From Planctomycetota bacterium (GTDB lineage: Bacteria > Planctomycetota > UBA1135 > JACQFD01): a DNA stretch of 64,000 nucleotides. The stretch covers positions 186,001 to 250,000 of the forward strand of contig JAEUHX010000061.1 of assembly GCA_016792805.1 (NCBI GenBank), in the 5' to 3' direction. This document shows positions 9,801 through 17,501 of this stretch, one piece after another; the stretch's first letter is position 1; each line of letters starts with the position of its first letter. The notes beneath the pieces were generated by a model. It had not been told where the DNA came from and searched no databases. It worked only from the letters and a program-made list of their open reading frames with translations. The translations under genes and the position numbers were made by a program.

Positions 9801-10075
9801 GCCACCACGAGGAGTCGCTGGAGGTCTTCCGCGAGGCGCTGACGCTCGAGGACGAAGACGACCCGGTGGGGCGACAGGCTTGGCTCGGGGTGGCGTCGGC
9901 GCTGACGCGCTTGAACCGGCCCGCGGAAGCCCAAGCGATTCTCCGGACGCTCCTCGCCCAGGCTCCCGAGCTGGCGCTGTCGCTGGCGCGCCATCCCTAT
10001 CTGCGGGAGGTCGCCCGCGCCGTGGTGCCGCCGGAGCCGGCTTCGGCTGAACGGGAGCAGTCGGAGACGCGTTGA
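6812..10075 (+). CDS. Exported HEAT-repeat/TPR protein
   Basis: 1087 aa from ATG 6812 (ATGA overlap with nnrD). The N-terminus MSTLPVAALLWASLQGAASS looks like a signal peptide, so it is probably exported to the periplasm. Most of the protein is made of HEAT-like helical pairs of about 30-35 residues with recurrent patterns such as VPTAAVDALARMGEGG and RRAAARLLGEL. The last 200 residues turn into TPR-like helices (DRPLCEGLGWLLLGLGHHEESLEVFREAL). Such solenoids serve as scaffolds; no catalytic motif is visible. Giant HEAT proteins of this kind are typical of planctomycetes. The function is unknown. Confidence 0.75.
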   Translation: MSTLPVAALLWASLQGAASSSAPAPPADGFVERLAEQVPPALQVPSARLVWALAALDADDLSLRELALRALAEQPGEAMDAAQRLLGEARWRRRALALELLRRAAPLFAEEPHARAVALGCAAAGDAERPVRRAAARLLGELCSSTPTELAKLTRDDFFDIRIEAIRACARIADAGACAAVAQSLGDPDASVPTAAVDALARMGEGGAALLAQRLQDSSLPLELRLRALSQMRALGVVLAEAGPLQVIASNKKESRDLRVAAAGVLAASGASAEADDLPDILVERAIGSSDLWVQDSALAALRRLGAPAAESLRRAVLSRSMHPFVFRRLMKVLPRLGGVDAEAALKSLFDELGQGREEERAAILSILGRRAPSGWVSWLVERWALAGEPAQLEALRMLRGRDDVPENLCKLALAHATRDVRRIGFQLAIQSPSVSTDLCISAVAAERDETLRGEWLEGLPRRRPQPAVRSYLLDQLQSGDPEFFESVVAGLEAFRDDDTATALIHHHDRVYEAQLRSDADEARRHWRVRRMILRSLSQIGGPRAIDFLRLRARAERAVDGELAAQAARGLATLAPDDPTLRDLLYPPSLRAVRAEAAIARTRRGDAEGIVVLTRMLRLLDADGRRRAFDALAVGGGERHKDLLQWIAVDEAGKLTDETRTDAIQDLAVLPGEQAFAALSQIAESEGSLEARIEAIHALGRRGGDEAARVLTSIREKLRIGGGIDGEREPLMRALARALGDTRSPAAAAPLLEHLFERIVKDCALHLVEAAQPLSAHERGRQYDRELAAARGIAQLGRPAAAAVDAAVARLADAGLVRLLDSAFLLDVAEVWSSQCPASSRLLIEQASRSQGDGESRVRALWLAASADSDRERSARRLVAMRSLAATGTAEAAVARALGEPDPAHGRLPWVWLSVAPDLARAAAAGARGDRERAIELAKAAAERGARDTKVLLDGASLLGGNGAPEEAARLTRAARVLAPDDRPLCEGLGWLLLGLGHHEESLEVFREALTLEDEDDPVGRQAWLGVASALTRLNRPAEAQAILRTLLAQAPELALSLARHPYLREVARAVVPPEPASAEREQSETR

Positions 10076-10157
10076 GAGAGGCGTCGCGCGTACTTTCTGC
10101 GCCGTCGCGCCTCAGCGCGTCGGCACAATCGGTTCCCACTCAAACCCGAGACCTCCC

Positions 10158-11051
10158 TTGCTTCGATCGTTCTGCCTCCTCGCCGGCCTCCTCGGCGCCA
10201 CCCTTGGATTCCACCAGAACCAAGGAGGCGCGTCGCGACCCGCACCGACGCCGGATCGCGCTCCCACCGATGTGGCAAAGGAGCTCACGGGCGATGAGGC
10301 GATCCAGCGCGCGTTCGAGGAGATGCTCGCCAAGCAAGGTGTGGTGATCGACCGCAAGCAGGGCGTCGTGGCGCTGCGCGGACAATTCAATTCACCCAAG
10401 CAGCCGCTCGAGTATCTCGTGACGGCGCCGCGCGGCTCTCATTACGAATCGCTGATTGCGATCGCGGCGCGCCCGAGCGATGTGGCGGCGGCCCTGCTGT
10501 CGCTCGGCGTCGATCAGGGATCGCGCCCGCGGCGCATGCCGCGCGAGAAGAAGCCCGATACGGGAGCGCCGCCCGTGGCCGCAGATCCCACAATTCCCGA
10601 CACGCTGCCATTTGTGGTGGAGCCCGGAAAGGGCGGCGGCGTATTCCTTTATGTGGAATGGAACGACGACCGCGGATTCCATCGCCACAGAATCGAAGAT
10701 TTGGTGTTTGAGCGGCCCGAGGGACGCACAATCAAGCACGAGCGATTTGTGTTTTCCAATTCGCTGATGCTCCAGCCGCGGTCGAAGCGCGAGGTCGAGA
10801 CCTACGCGGCGAACGCCGACGGCAACTTCGCTTCTTGTGGATTCGCGGGCGAGCCGGTGCTGGCGTACCCGAATCCGCACCCGATGGCGATGGAGGGCGA
10901 TTTCGAGATCTACCAGCCGAATTGGACGCTGGTGCCGTCGGAGCCCTGTCCGGTGACGCTGCTGCTGGCGAAGGAAGAGCTGGAGAGGCCGCTCGTGCCC
11001 GAGATGGCGCCGCCCCCGGCGAGTGCTCCGGCCAAGGGGCCGACCAAGTAG
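10158..11051 (+). CDS. Exported YdjY-domain protein
   Basis: 297 aa starting at a TTG (no in-frame ATG nearby), with a signal peptide-like N-terminus (LRSFCLLAGLLGATLGF). Residues about 55-115 match the YdjY-type domain seen in many planctomycete proteins: GVVIDRKQGVVALRG, a PLEYLVTAPRGSHYESL strand-turn-strand, then ARPSDVAAALLSLG. A second beta-rich part follows (FLYVEWNDDRGFHRHRIEDLVFE) and a Pro/Ala-rich tail. The molecular role of YdjY domains is not known. It may be co-transcribed with the HEAT gene 82 bp upstream. Confidence 0.6.
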   Translation: MLRSFCLLAGLLGATLGFHQNQGGASRPAPTPDRAPTDVAKELTGDEAIQRAFEEMLAKQGVVIDRKQGVVALRGQFNSPKQPLEYLVTAPRGSHYESLIAIAARPSDVAAALLSLGVDQGSRPRRMPREKKPDTGAPPVAADPTIPDTLPFVVEPGKGGGVFLYVEWNDDRGFHRHRIEDLVFERPEGRTIKHERFVFSNSLMLQPRSKREVETYAANADGNFASCGFAGEPVLAYPNPHPMAMEGDFEIYQPNWTLVPSEPCPVTLLLAKEELERPLVPEMAPPPASAPAKGPTK

Positions 11052-11137
11052 CTCTCCAGGCGGCGGGCTGGAGCGGGTAGCTTGCGGCGTAACGTGCCGA
11101 GCCCCGTGGTGAACCCTCCGGGCGCGCCCCTGCGCCA

Positions 11138-12367
11138 ATGACAGAAATCGCCGACGCCGCCGCCACCCCACCGGTTGGACTCTTCCTCATCGGGGCACGA
11201 GGATCGGTCAGTACATGTGTAACGTTGGGGGTGCTGGCGCTCCGAAGCGGGCGCATCGATCGCACGGGGCTCGTGACAGCGCGGGCGCCGTTCGCGGCGC
11301 TACCGCTGGCCGATCCGGGCGCGTTCCATATCGGCGGGCTCGATGTGCGCACGCGGCCGATGCGCGAGACGGCGCTCGACCTCGGCCGGCTTGGGCTCTT
11401 CTCGACGGAGCTCGTGACCGCGGAAGCGGCGGCGCTCGACGCGGTCGACGCGCGCGTGGGTGCCGGGCATTTCGATCAGCCCGATGTGCCGAGCCGCGCC
11501 GATGGGTTTGAGCGCGAGAGCGTGTCGAAGGCGGGGATGGCGCCGCGCGAGCGCATCGCGGCGGTGCAGGCGGCGCTCGCGAAGTTTCGGAAGGAGGTGG
11601 CGGGCGGGCGAATTGTGGTGGTGAACCTCGCGAGCACGGAGGTGGCGCGGCCGGTTCCCGATGAGTGGAAATCGCTGGCCGCGTTCGAGCGCGCGCTGGA
11701 CGCGGGCGCGACGATTCCGGCGTCGACGCTCTATGCGTACGCGGCGATTGCGGCGGGGATTCCTTATGTGAACTTCACTCCTTCACTCGGCGCCAAGGTG
11801 GGCGCGATTGAGGAGCTTGCGCGCGCGCGGCGCGTGCCGCACGCCGGATGCGACGGCAAGACGGGAGAGACGCTGGTGAAGACGGTGCTCGGGCCGATGT
11901 TTCGCGACCGCAACCTGCGGGTGCTCGCGTGGGAAGGTTTCAATATGCTCGGCGGCGGCGACGGCGCGACGCTGGAGGATCCGGCGCATAAGGCCGGAAA
12001 AGTTGCAAACAAAGACGAGGCGCTGCGGAAGCTGCTCGGCGAGACGCAGGAGCTGCACACGCACGTCGGAATCGAATATGTGCCTTCACTCGGCGATTGG
12101 AAGACCGCGATGGATTTCATTCAATTCCGCGGATTCTTGGGAACGCGGATGACGTTACAGTTCACTTGGAGCGCGAGCGACTCGGCGCTGGCGGCGCCGC
12201 TCGTGATCGACCTCGTGCGATTGGTGGATTTCGCGCATCGGCGCGGCGAGGCGGGCGCGCTCGGGCATTTGGCGGCGTTTTTCAAGTCGCCGCTTGGGTC
12301 GAACGAGACCGATTTCTATCGCCAGAACCAGCTCCTCGAGGAGTACGCGCGCGCAGCCGCGCGGTAG
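11138..12367 (+). CDS. Myo-inositol-1-phosphate synthase
   Basis: 409 aa, inositol-3-phosphate synthase family, which converts glucose-6-phosphate to 1L-myo-inositol 1-phosphate with NAD as a recycled cofactor. The N-terminal Rossmann loop is GLFLIGARGSVSTC (residues about 14-27). Family segments FTPSLGAKVGAIEELA, GCDGKTGETLVKTVLGPMF and NMLGGGDGATLEDP (the KTGETLVK lysines lie in the active site in characterised homologues) are all present, as is the IEYVPSLGDWKTAMDFI stretch. Length is in the range of bacterial/archaeal members. The product could feed inositol phospholipids or other inositol solutes; the following gene is a polyprenyl-phosphate-sugar type glycosyltransferase, so a lipid or envelope role is possible but not shown. 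Confidence 0.9.
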   Translation: MTEIADAAATPPVGLFLIGARGSVSTCVTLGVLALRSGRIDRTGLVTARAPFAALPLADPGAFHIGGLDVRTRPMRETALDLGRLGLFSTELVTAEAAALDAVDARVGAGHFDQPDVPSRADGFERESVSKAGMAPRERIAAVQAALAKFRKEVAGGRIVVVNLASTEVARPVPDEWKSLAAFERALDAGATIPASTLYAYAAIAAGIPYVNFTPSLGAKVGAIEELARARRVPHAGCDGKTGETLVKTVLGPMFRDRNLRVLAWEGFNMLGGGDGATLEDPAHKAGKVANKDEALRKLLGETQELHTHVGIEYVPSLGDWKTAMDFIQFRGFLGTRMTLQFTWSASDSALAAPLVIDLVRLVDFAHRRGEAGALGHLAAFFKSPLGSNETDFYRQNQLLEEYARAAAR

Positions 12368-12470
12368 CTCCGCGGTGGCGGCGGGGCGGGTGGGCGATGC
12401 GGCGTAGATGGGCGCTGCAGTGGGGCGGGTCGGCGTCGATCGGCGCGGTTTGCGTCGCAGGGGGCGCTCG

Positions 12471-14051
12471 ATGAGTGATGGCAACAAAGCATGGTTTGGG
12501 CTCGTCGCGGCGGGGGTCGCGATCGAGCTCGCCTGTGTGGCCGGCGTGGTCGCGGGTGATCTGAAGGAGCATCTCGAGTGGGTGATCCCGATGGGGATCC
12601 TGAGCACGGGTGTTTCGATGCTGGCGGTGGGGGCGGCGCAGCGGCTGCGGTGCACGGCGCAATTGTGGTGGGTGATTGTGGCTTTCGCGGTTGTTTTTCG
12701 CGCGACGTGGATCGCGGCGACGCCGAGCTTGTCCGACGATGTGTATCGTTCGCTCTGGGAGGGGCGCATAGTGTGTGCGGGGGAGAACCCGTTTGCGCTT
12801 GCGCCGAGCGCGCCGGAGCTGGCGGGATTGCGGGACGAGGCGTGGGCGAAAGTCAATCATCCGGAGATTCCGGCGATCTACCCGCCTGTGGCGCAGGGCG
12901 TCGCCGCGGTGGCTTCCGCGCTCGGGTTTGGGTCGCTCGCGGCGCAGCTTGCGATCTATAAGATTCTGCTGGCGCTCTTTGATCTGGCGACGGCAATCCC
13001 CATGGCGCGCTGGCTGCGGTCGGCGGGGCGTCCGCCCATCGAGGCTATGATTTGGCTCTGGAACCCGCTTGTGATTCTTGAGTTCTCCGGCCAAGGCCAC
13101 AACGACGCGATCGGGATCTTTTTCTTGGTCTTGGCGGGGTGTGTGCTCGCGCGGAACGCTCTCGAGAAGCCCGAGATCGAGATCTCTGGAAGCGACAGAG
13201 CATCGGTTGGAGCGGCACAAATCGCCTCGTTTTCGAGTGCTGGAGCGGGGGAGGGCGGTCAGCAGACGGCGAATGCAGCCACTCATGACAATTCGTGTGG
13301 AACGGAGTCGTTGTCTCCGCTGTCGGCGAGCGCGACGCTCGGGAATACGAGATCGCACAACAAGTTCTTGGGAAAGGCCGCAATCTTGGCCGCAGCAGCA
13401 TTGGCGTTCTGTGCGCTTTCCAAGTGGTTTGGAATCCTGGCTATGCCGCTGGTTCTGGCGCGAACGGTGCCGCGTGAGCGCTGGAAGCCGGCGCTGGTTT
13501 TCTGTGCGATCGTTGGGCTTGGCTGGCTGCCGTTCCTTGGAGCGGGGCTCCGCGTCACCGAGGCTTTGCAACAATATGGGGCGCGGTGGGAATACAACGC
13601 GCCGCTCTATGAGTCCATGCGGTGGGGTTTCCGCCAGGTGGCTGAGTGGCTAGGCCCCAAGAGTGCACTTGCCGGGACTTGGCTTGCGCCCCAGGGGAGC
13701 CTCGAGCCCGAGCGTGCGGCGCGTGCCGTCCTCGCGCTTGGATTCATGATCCTCACTTTTTGGACGAGCCGTCGAACCGACACCCAGCGTGCCTTCGGCG
13801 GTCTCACCCTCGGCGCGCTCCTCCTCCTGCCCACCGTCCATCCGTGGTATGTCGCCTGGACCATTCCATTTATTGCCATCGCCGAGTGCCTTGCGGCCTG
13901 GGTCCTAAGCGCCACCTGCCTCCTCGCCTACGCGACCCTCATCGCCTGGACCACCCTCAACCGCTGGGAATCACCTCCGTGGATGCTCTGGCTCGAGTGG
14001 CTGCCTTTCGCCGGCGCCGTCGTTTGGAGCCTCCGCCGCAAGCAGGCATAG
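12471..14051 (+). CDS. Membrane glycosyltransferase, GT-C fold (GT87-like)
   Basis: 526 aa with about ten predicted membrane helices. The start ATG at 12471 begins the hydrophobic N-terminus. The first extracytoplasmic loop carries the acidic GT-C motif LSDDVYRSLWEGR (residues about 88-99), and WLWNPLVILEFSGQGHNDAIGIFF and HPWYVAWTIPFIA are typical of alpha-mannosyl or glucosyltransferases that use polyprenyl-phosphate sugars. Residues about 229-300 form a long hydrophilic, Ser/Ala/Asn-rich insertion that is odd for the family. The last roughly 105 codons are duplicated, with changes, at 15382-15693. The exact donor and acceptor cannot be told. It follows the inositol-phosphate synthase gene by 103 bp. 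Confidence 0.7.
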   Translation: MSDGNKAWFGLVAAGVAIELACVAGVVAGDLKEHLEWVIPMGILSTGVSMLAVGAAQRLRCTAQLWWVIVAFAVVFRATWIAATPSLSDDVYRSLWEGRIVCAGENPFALAPSAPELAGLRDEAWAKVNHPEIPAIYPPVAQGVAAVASALGFGSLAAQLAIYKILLALFDLATAIPMARWLRSAGRPPIEAMIWLWNPLVILEFSGQGHNDAIGIFFLVLAGCVLARNALEKPEIEISGSDRASVGAAQIASFSSAGAGEGGQQTANAATHDNSCGTESLSPLSASATLGNTRSHNKFLGKAAILAAAALAFCALSKWFGILAMPLVLARTVPRERWKPALVFCAIVGLGWLPFLGAGLRVTEALQQYGARWEYNAPLYESMRWGFRQVAEWLGPKSALAGTWLAPQGSLEPERAARAVLALGFMILTFWTSRRTDTQRAFGGLTLGALLLLPTVHPWYVAWTIPFIAIAECLAAWVLSATCLLAYATLIAWTTLNRWESPPWMLWLEWLPFAGAVVWSLRRKQA

Positions 14052-14097
14052 CCGGCAGTGGTCAGTGCCGAGAGTTCTGACGTAACAATCGCGTCTC

Positions 14098-14162
14098 TGC
14101 GCGCCAATCCGGTTGCGAGACCTAACGGCAAGTGTCAGGTATCGCAACCGGATTGGCGCGCA
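14098..14162. repeat. Long inverted repeat downstream of the GT-C gene
   Basis: A perfect 21-bp arm at 14098-14118 (TGCGCGCCAATCCGGTTGCG and one A) is repeated inverted at 14142-14162. The pairing extends to 26 bp with one mismatch, leaving a loop of about 13 bases. There is no T-run after it, so it is not a classic terminator. It sits 46 bp after the stop of the GT-C gene, near the start of the inserted accessory segment. Confidence 0.85.
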
Positions 14163-14724
14163 TCGGCGATAGCCCCGCGCTGTCAGTCGGTGTTTGCTGC
14201 TTCGTGGAAAGTCTGTCTCCTTCGCGAAGGTCCCGCTGCCGGTGCTTCTCGAAGCCTGCGCGGAGAATGATGGGCTCGAGCGGCTCATGTGGAACCATTG
14301 ATCTGAGCTCAGAAAAGCACGGTTCCGCCAGCCACCAGCTTGGCGGTCATACTCGGCGCATTCGGTCCTGCGTAGCCGTCTCGGTTGCTCCAACGCCTTG
14401 ATGAGAAAGGGCTTGTGATCGCCTTGGCGCTCGAGTGCTCGCCGTCCGAGAGGACCGGGATGCGCACGGAAAAGCACGCGCCGCAAGAAAAACGCACGCG
14501 TGCGTTCGGAAATGCGGCCTGATGCGTCGCTCCTTGGGCTCGCCCATTCCGGGACGGAAACGCAGCGCGGTTAAAAGCCACCGTCATGGTCCGAGACTCC
14601 ATACAGATCCGATTTCCTCTCTCTCTCCAGGTCCAGGGTAGTCTGGGCCATCGGTAGGACTTCCCACGTCAAGTCGGCCCGTTCGACAGGCGCGGGAGGA
14701 CAAATCACTCGCCGCGGCGGCTGG
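14163..14724. other. Non-coding stretch in the accessory patch
   Basis: About 560 bp without a convincing gene. Reading frames on both strands are short and rich in Arg/Ser with no family resemblance. A 16-bp perfect palindrome AACGCACGCGTGCGTT lies at 14491-14506. An open minus frame at 14309-14602 (97 codons) could be a decayed partner of the adjacent Panacea-type gene, but nothing in it supports that. Confidence 0.5.
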
Positions 14725-15318
14725 TTACCAGCAGGCTCCATCTTCTATTGTGGCCTTCTCCAGGTCTGCAAGATCCTCGCTAGCCGGTGCTTCGTCGAGC
14801 CACAAATCGGCCTCCCCCAATTGTTGAAGCGCCAGCATCATGTCAATGGCCATCGGCCACTTCTTGGAACTCAATCCTGCCTCGTAAGCCGCCTTCCAGC
14901 CCGGGTTTCGATGGGAGATCACTGACATCAACGTCGAGGTCTTGTCGCCGAGCACTCGGCCTAAAGTAGACGCAAGGTGAATCTGCCAATCGGCGAGATG
15001 TGGAAAGTTCGAGACCTGGGCCATGACTCTTATTGGCTTCGCTGACCCGACTTTTGTTTGAATCGCAACGTGAGCGTCCTCGAGGGGCTTCACGAGCCGA
15101 GACTCATACTTCGCGACAACGGGGCCCTGATGAAGTGCGACATATGCAGACCCGGTGACCGTTTGCCCGGTCGCTTGAAGGGCAATCAAGTCGAGGTAAA
15201 ACAACGCCTTGTTGAGAGCCACGAAGTTCATCTGGCACCCTGGAGCAGCCTGAAGCACGGCGAGCGCTGCTTCATTCAGCCGGTGCTGGCTGTCGTCAGG
15301 CGAGTTGGTGTTCTTCAT
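14725..15318 (-). CDS. Panacea/DUF4065 (SocA-like) antitoxin-type protein
   Basis: 197 aa from the ATG at 15316-15318; the frame is open further upstream but runs antisense through the glycosyltransferase fragment, so the short form is real. Residues about 30-62 show the SocA/DUF4065 pattern: LNKALFYLDLIALQATGQTVTGSAYVALHQGPVV, corresponding to the family's K-LLYF-D...G..ITG..Y.....GPV core. Panacea domains neutralise many unrelated toxins in two-gene toxin-antitoxin systems, and SocA is a ClpXP adaptor for its toxin. No intact toxin gene is next to it. The gene lies between the true 3' end of the GT-C gene and its diverged copy. Confidence 0.65.
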   Translation of the reverse strand: MKNTNSPDDSQHRLNEAALAVLQAAPGCQMNFVALNKALFYLDLIALQATGQTVTGSAYVALHQGPVVAKYESRLVKPLEDAHVAIQTKVGSAKPIRVMAQVSNFPHLADWQIHLASTLGRVLGDKTSTLMSVISHRNPGWKAAYEAGLSSKKWPMAIDMMLALQQLGEADLWLDEAPASEDLADLEKATIEDGACW

Positions 15319-15381
15319 CGGGTCCACGGCAATCGGATGGCCAGAGCTTCGCCTACGGCGGGCTGGCGCCCAGGTGCTAAG

Positions 15382-15693
15382 CGACCTGAGCCCGTGGCGC
15401 GTGCCGTCTTCGCGCTTAGATTCATGATCCTCACTTTTTGGACGAGCCGCCGAACCGACACCCAGCGTGCCTTTGGCGGCCTCACCCTCGCTGCGCTCTT
15501 CCTCCTGCCCACCGTCCATCCGTGGTATGTCGCCTGGACCATTCCATTTGTAGCCATCGCCGAGTGCCTCGCCGCCTGGGTCCTGAGCGCCACCTGCCTC
15601 CTCGCCTACGCCACCCACATCGCCTGGACCACCCTCAACCGCTGGGAATCACCTCCGTGGATGCTCTGGCTCGAGTGGCTGCCTTTCGCCGGC
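15382..15693 (+). pseudogene. Diverged partial copy of the GT-C glycosyltransferase 3' end
   Basis: This stretch repeats 13704-14015 (offset 1678 bp) with a low level of base changes, many of them in third codon positions (for example CTAAGC/CTGAGC, TTTGGCGGC for TTCGGCGGT), and it stays open in frame, coding RFMILTFWTSRRTDTQRAFG and onwards to LEWLPFAG. Similarity fades before about 15380 and stops sharply after 15693. It has no start and no N-terminal part. The mostly silent differences suggest it diverged while still a working gene, so it was brought in from a related genome and is not a recent local copy. Confidence 0.85.
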
Positions 15694-15759
15694 CGCTCGT
15701 TCGAGCAGGGCAAATCCTGGAGGAGGGGCGGTCGTGCAGCTTCTTCCTGGTGCCCCATC

Positions 15760-15798
15760 ACCATGAAAATCAAAAGCGGCACTTTCGATTTTCATGGT
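15760..15798. promoter_or_regulatory. Operator-like inverted repeat ahead of the DUF4143 gene
   Basis: ACCATGAAAATC (15760-15771) is perfectly inverted as GATTTTCATGGT (15787-15798) with a 15-bp spacer. It ends 11 bp before the ATG of the DUF4143 ATPase gene. Its position, AT-rich arms and length fit a dimer-binding operator; an attenuating hairpin over the ribosome site is the alternative. Confidence 0.7.
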
Positions 15799-15809
15799 AT
15801 CCTGGCGCC

Positions 15810-16964
15810 ATGATCATCGAGCGTCCGCGACTTCAAGAGTCGCTCCGCGCAGCCCTTGAGCGGCATCCCGTAGTGGTGCTCACGGGACCGCGGCAGTGCG
15901 GCAAGACAACGCTCGCTCGCCAGATTCTCGACCCGAAGGCTCCGACCTACTTCGACTTAGAAGATCCCCGGTCGCGTGCGCTTCTCGAGGAACCGATGAC
16001 GGCCCTCGAGGCCCTCACGGGTCTCATCGTGATCGACGAAGTGCAACGGGCGCCAGAACTCTTCCAGCTCATCCGCGTACTTGCCGATCGCCGCCCGCTA
16101 CCGGCGCGATTCCTTCTCCTCGGAAGCGCCTCCGGGGCGTTGCTGCGGCAGAGCTCGGAGAGTCTAGCAGGGAGAGTGGAGCATCTACGGATGGGCGGGT
16201 TCACTCTCGATGAGATCGAAGTGGGCGACGCGGTCGCGCTTTGGCAGCGCGGAGGCTTTCCCAGCGCGTTTCTCGCAGCATCGGAGGAAAGCTCGAACCG
16301 CTGGCGGCGGAGTTTCATCGAGACTCTGCTGGAGCGTGATATCCCACAATTTGGAGTGCGCGTCTCGGTGACGGCATTGGGTCGTTTTTGGAACATGGTC
16401 GCGCACTACCACGGGCAAATCTGGAGCCATGCCGACCCGGCGCGAGCGCTTGGGGTGAGCGAGCCCACGGTTCGCAGCTATCTTGATCTCCTAACAGATG
16501 CATTAGTAGTGCGGCAGCTCCAGCCATGGCACGCCAACTTAAGCAAGAGGCAGGTCAAATCGCCGAAAGTTTATGTGCGCGACTCTGGGCTCCTGCATGA
16601 GTTGCTTGGAGTTGCCAATCATCACGAGCTGCTGCGCCACCCAAAGCTCGGCGCGTCATGGGAAGGGTTCGCCGTCGAACAGGTGCTCGCTCTCGAGCCC
16701 CACTCCGAAGCGGCGTTCTGGGCTTCGCATCAAGGGGCAGAGATCGATCTGTTGCTTCTGCGCAAAGGGAAGCTATTCGGGGTCGAGGTCAAGCGCGTGG
16801 ATGCTCCGCGCCTCACACCCTCGATTCGCATCGCGCTCGCGGACCTTGGCCTCGAGCGCGTCGCCGTGGTGTATCCCGGGAAAAAACGCTTCGCCCTGTC
16901 GGATCGTGTGGAAGCCGTGCCGCTTGGTGAACTGTCGCGGGCAGGGAGTTTGTTTGAGGAGTAG
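15810..16964 (+). CDS. AAA ATPase with DUF4143 C-terminal domain
   Basis: 384 aa from the ATG at 15810. Walker A is LTGPRQCGKTTLAR (residues about 24-37), Walker B is LIVIDEVQRAPELF (about 72-85), then LLGSASGALLRQSSESLAGR, a typical DUF4143 ATPase sequence. The middle shows the winged-helix segment ARALGVSEPTVRSYLDLL and the end carries GAEIDLLLLRKGKLFGVEVKR, the D...E-x-K nuclease-like core. Function of the family is unknown; the ATPases are common in accessory DNA. It shares architecture but only moderate sequence with the protein at 2626-3789. An inverted repeat lies immediately upstream and may control it. Confidence 0.85.
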   Translation: MIIERPRLQESLRAALERHPVVVLTGPRQCGKTTLARQILDPKAPTYFDLEDPRSRALLEEPMTALEALTGLIVIDEVQRAPELFQLIRVLADRRPLPARFLLLGSASGALLRQSSESLAGRVEHLRMGGFTLDEIEVGDAVALWQRGGFPSAFLAASEESSNRWRRSFIETLLERDIPQFGVRVSVTALGRFWNMVAHYHGQIWSHADPARALGVSEPTVRSYLDLLTDALVVRQLQPWHANLSKRQVKSPKVYVRDSGLLHELLGVANHHELLRHPKLGASWEGFAVEQVLALEPHSEAAFWASHQGAEIDLLLLRKGKLFGVEVKRVDAPRLTPSIRIALADLGLERVAVVYPGKKRFALSDRVEAVPLGELSRAGSLFEE

Positions 16965-17501
16965 GCGGATGAAAGGCTGAGCGGTCCGCGTGAGTGCGAG
17001 GTATTCAGTATGAACTGTCCGTTCATCGGCCTCGGGAGATTGCAACAGCACTGACAAGGAGAGCAGGGCAGACTCGCTATGTGTTACTTCACCCCGTGAG
17101 AGTTTCTGACTTCCCCTGGACCAGAGATGGGGAGGGCGTCAAGACTGGCCAACCTCTCGTTATGAGCGGACCAAAGGTGAGGGGTCGGTCACGCTGGCCT
17201 GTATCGAAGATGCATGCGAAACCCTGTTCGTTTGGTTCATCGTATTGCGACTTGGTACCCGCTGGCGGCTGCCTCCGCGCTCGTCGCTCGATTTTGAGTC
17301 CGCAGATCTGCGGCTGGGGCCATAGCTGCAGGAATTTCTTCTTGATCCATGGAACTGTTTGAGTGAAAAACTCCCGAACTCGCGCTCGGATGTGGCCTCT
17401 CCATGGGCCGGTTTCCAGGAGGATCGGAAGTCCTTCAGCCAAGGCACGAGGATTCCCAAGTACCCAAGGCGCAGGATCCCCAAAGAGGGACAGGTGAAGC
17501 T
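16965..17501. other. Intergenic stretch with no clear gene
   Basis: 537 bp. A minus-strand frame at 17089-17442 (117 codons, starting MAEGLPILLETGPWRG) is the only sizeable reading frame; it has no recognisable domain and unremarkable codon use, so I do not call it. A small inverted repeat ATGAAC/GTTCAT with a five-base spacer is at 17010-17026. Confidence 0.5.

Noticed and set aside
12282..13574. Minus-strand open frame of 430 codons
   Set aside because: Opposite the GT-C gene; Arg-rich composition typical of antisense frames in GC-rich DNA.
14098..14162. Intrinsic terminator
   Set aside because: The stem is long but there is no T-run on either side.
14052..15810. Insertion sequence or integrated element with its own recombinase
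   Set aside because: No transposase, integrase or target-site duplication could be found; only the duplicated gene end supports an insertion.
17089..17442. Small minus-strand gene of 117 codons
   Set aside because: No ribosome site, no domain and no sign of conservation; left as intergenic.
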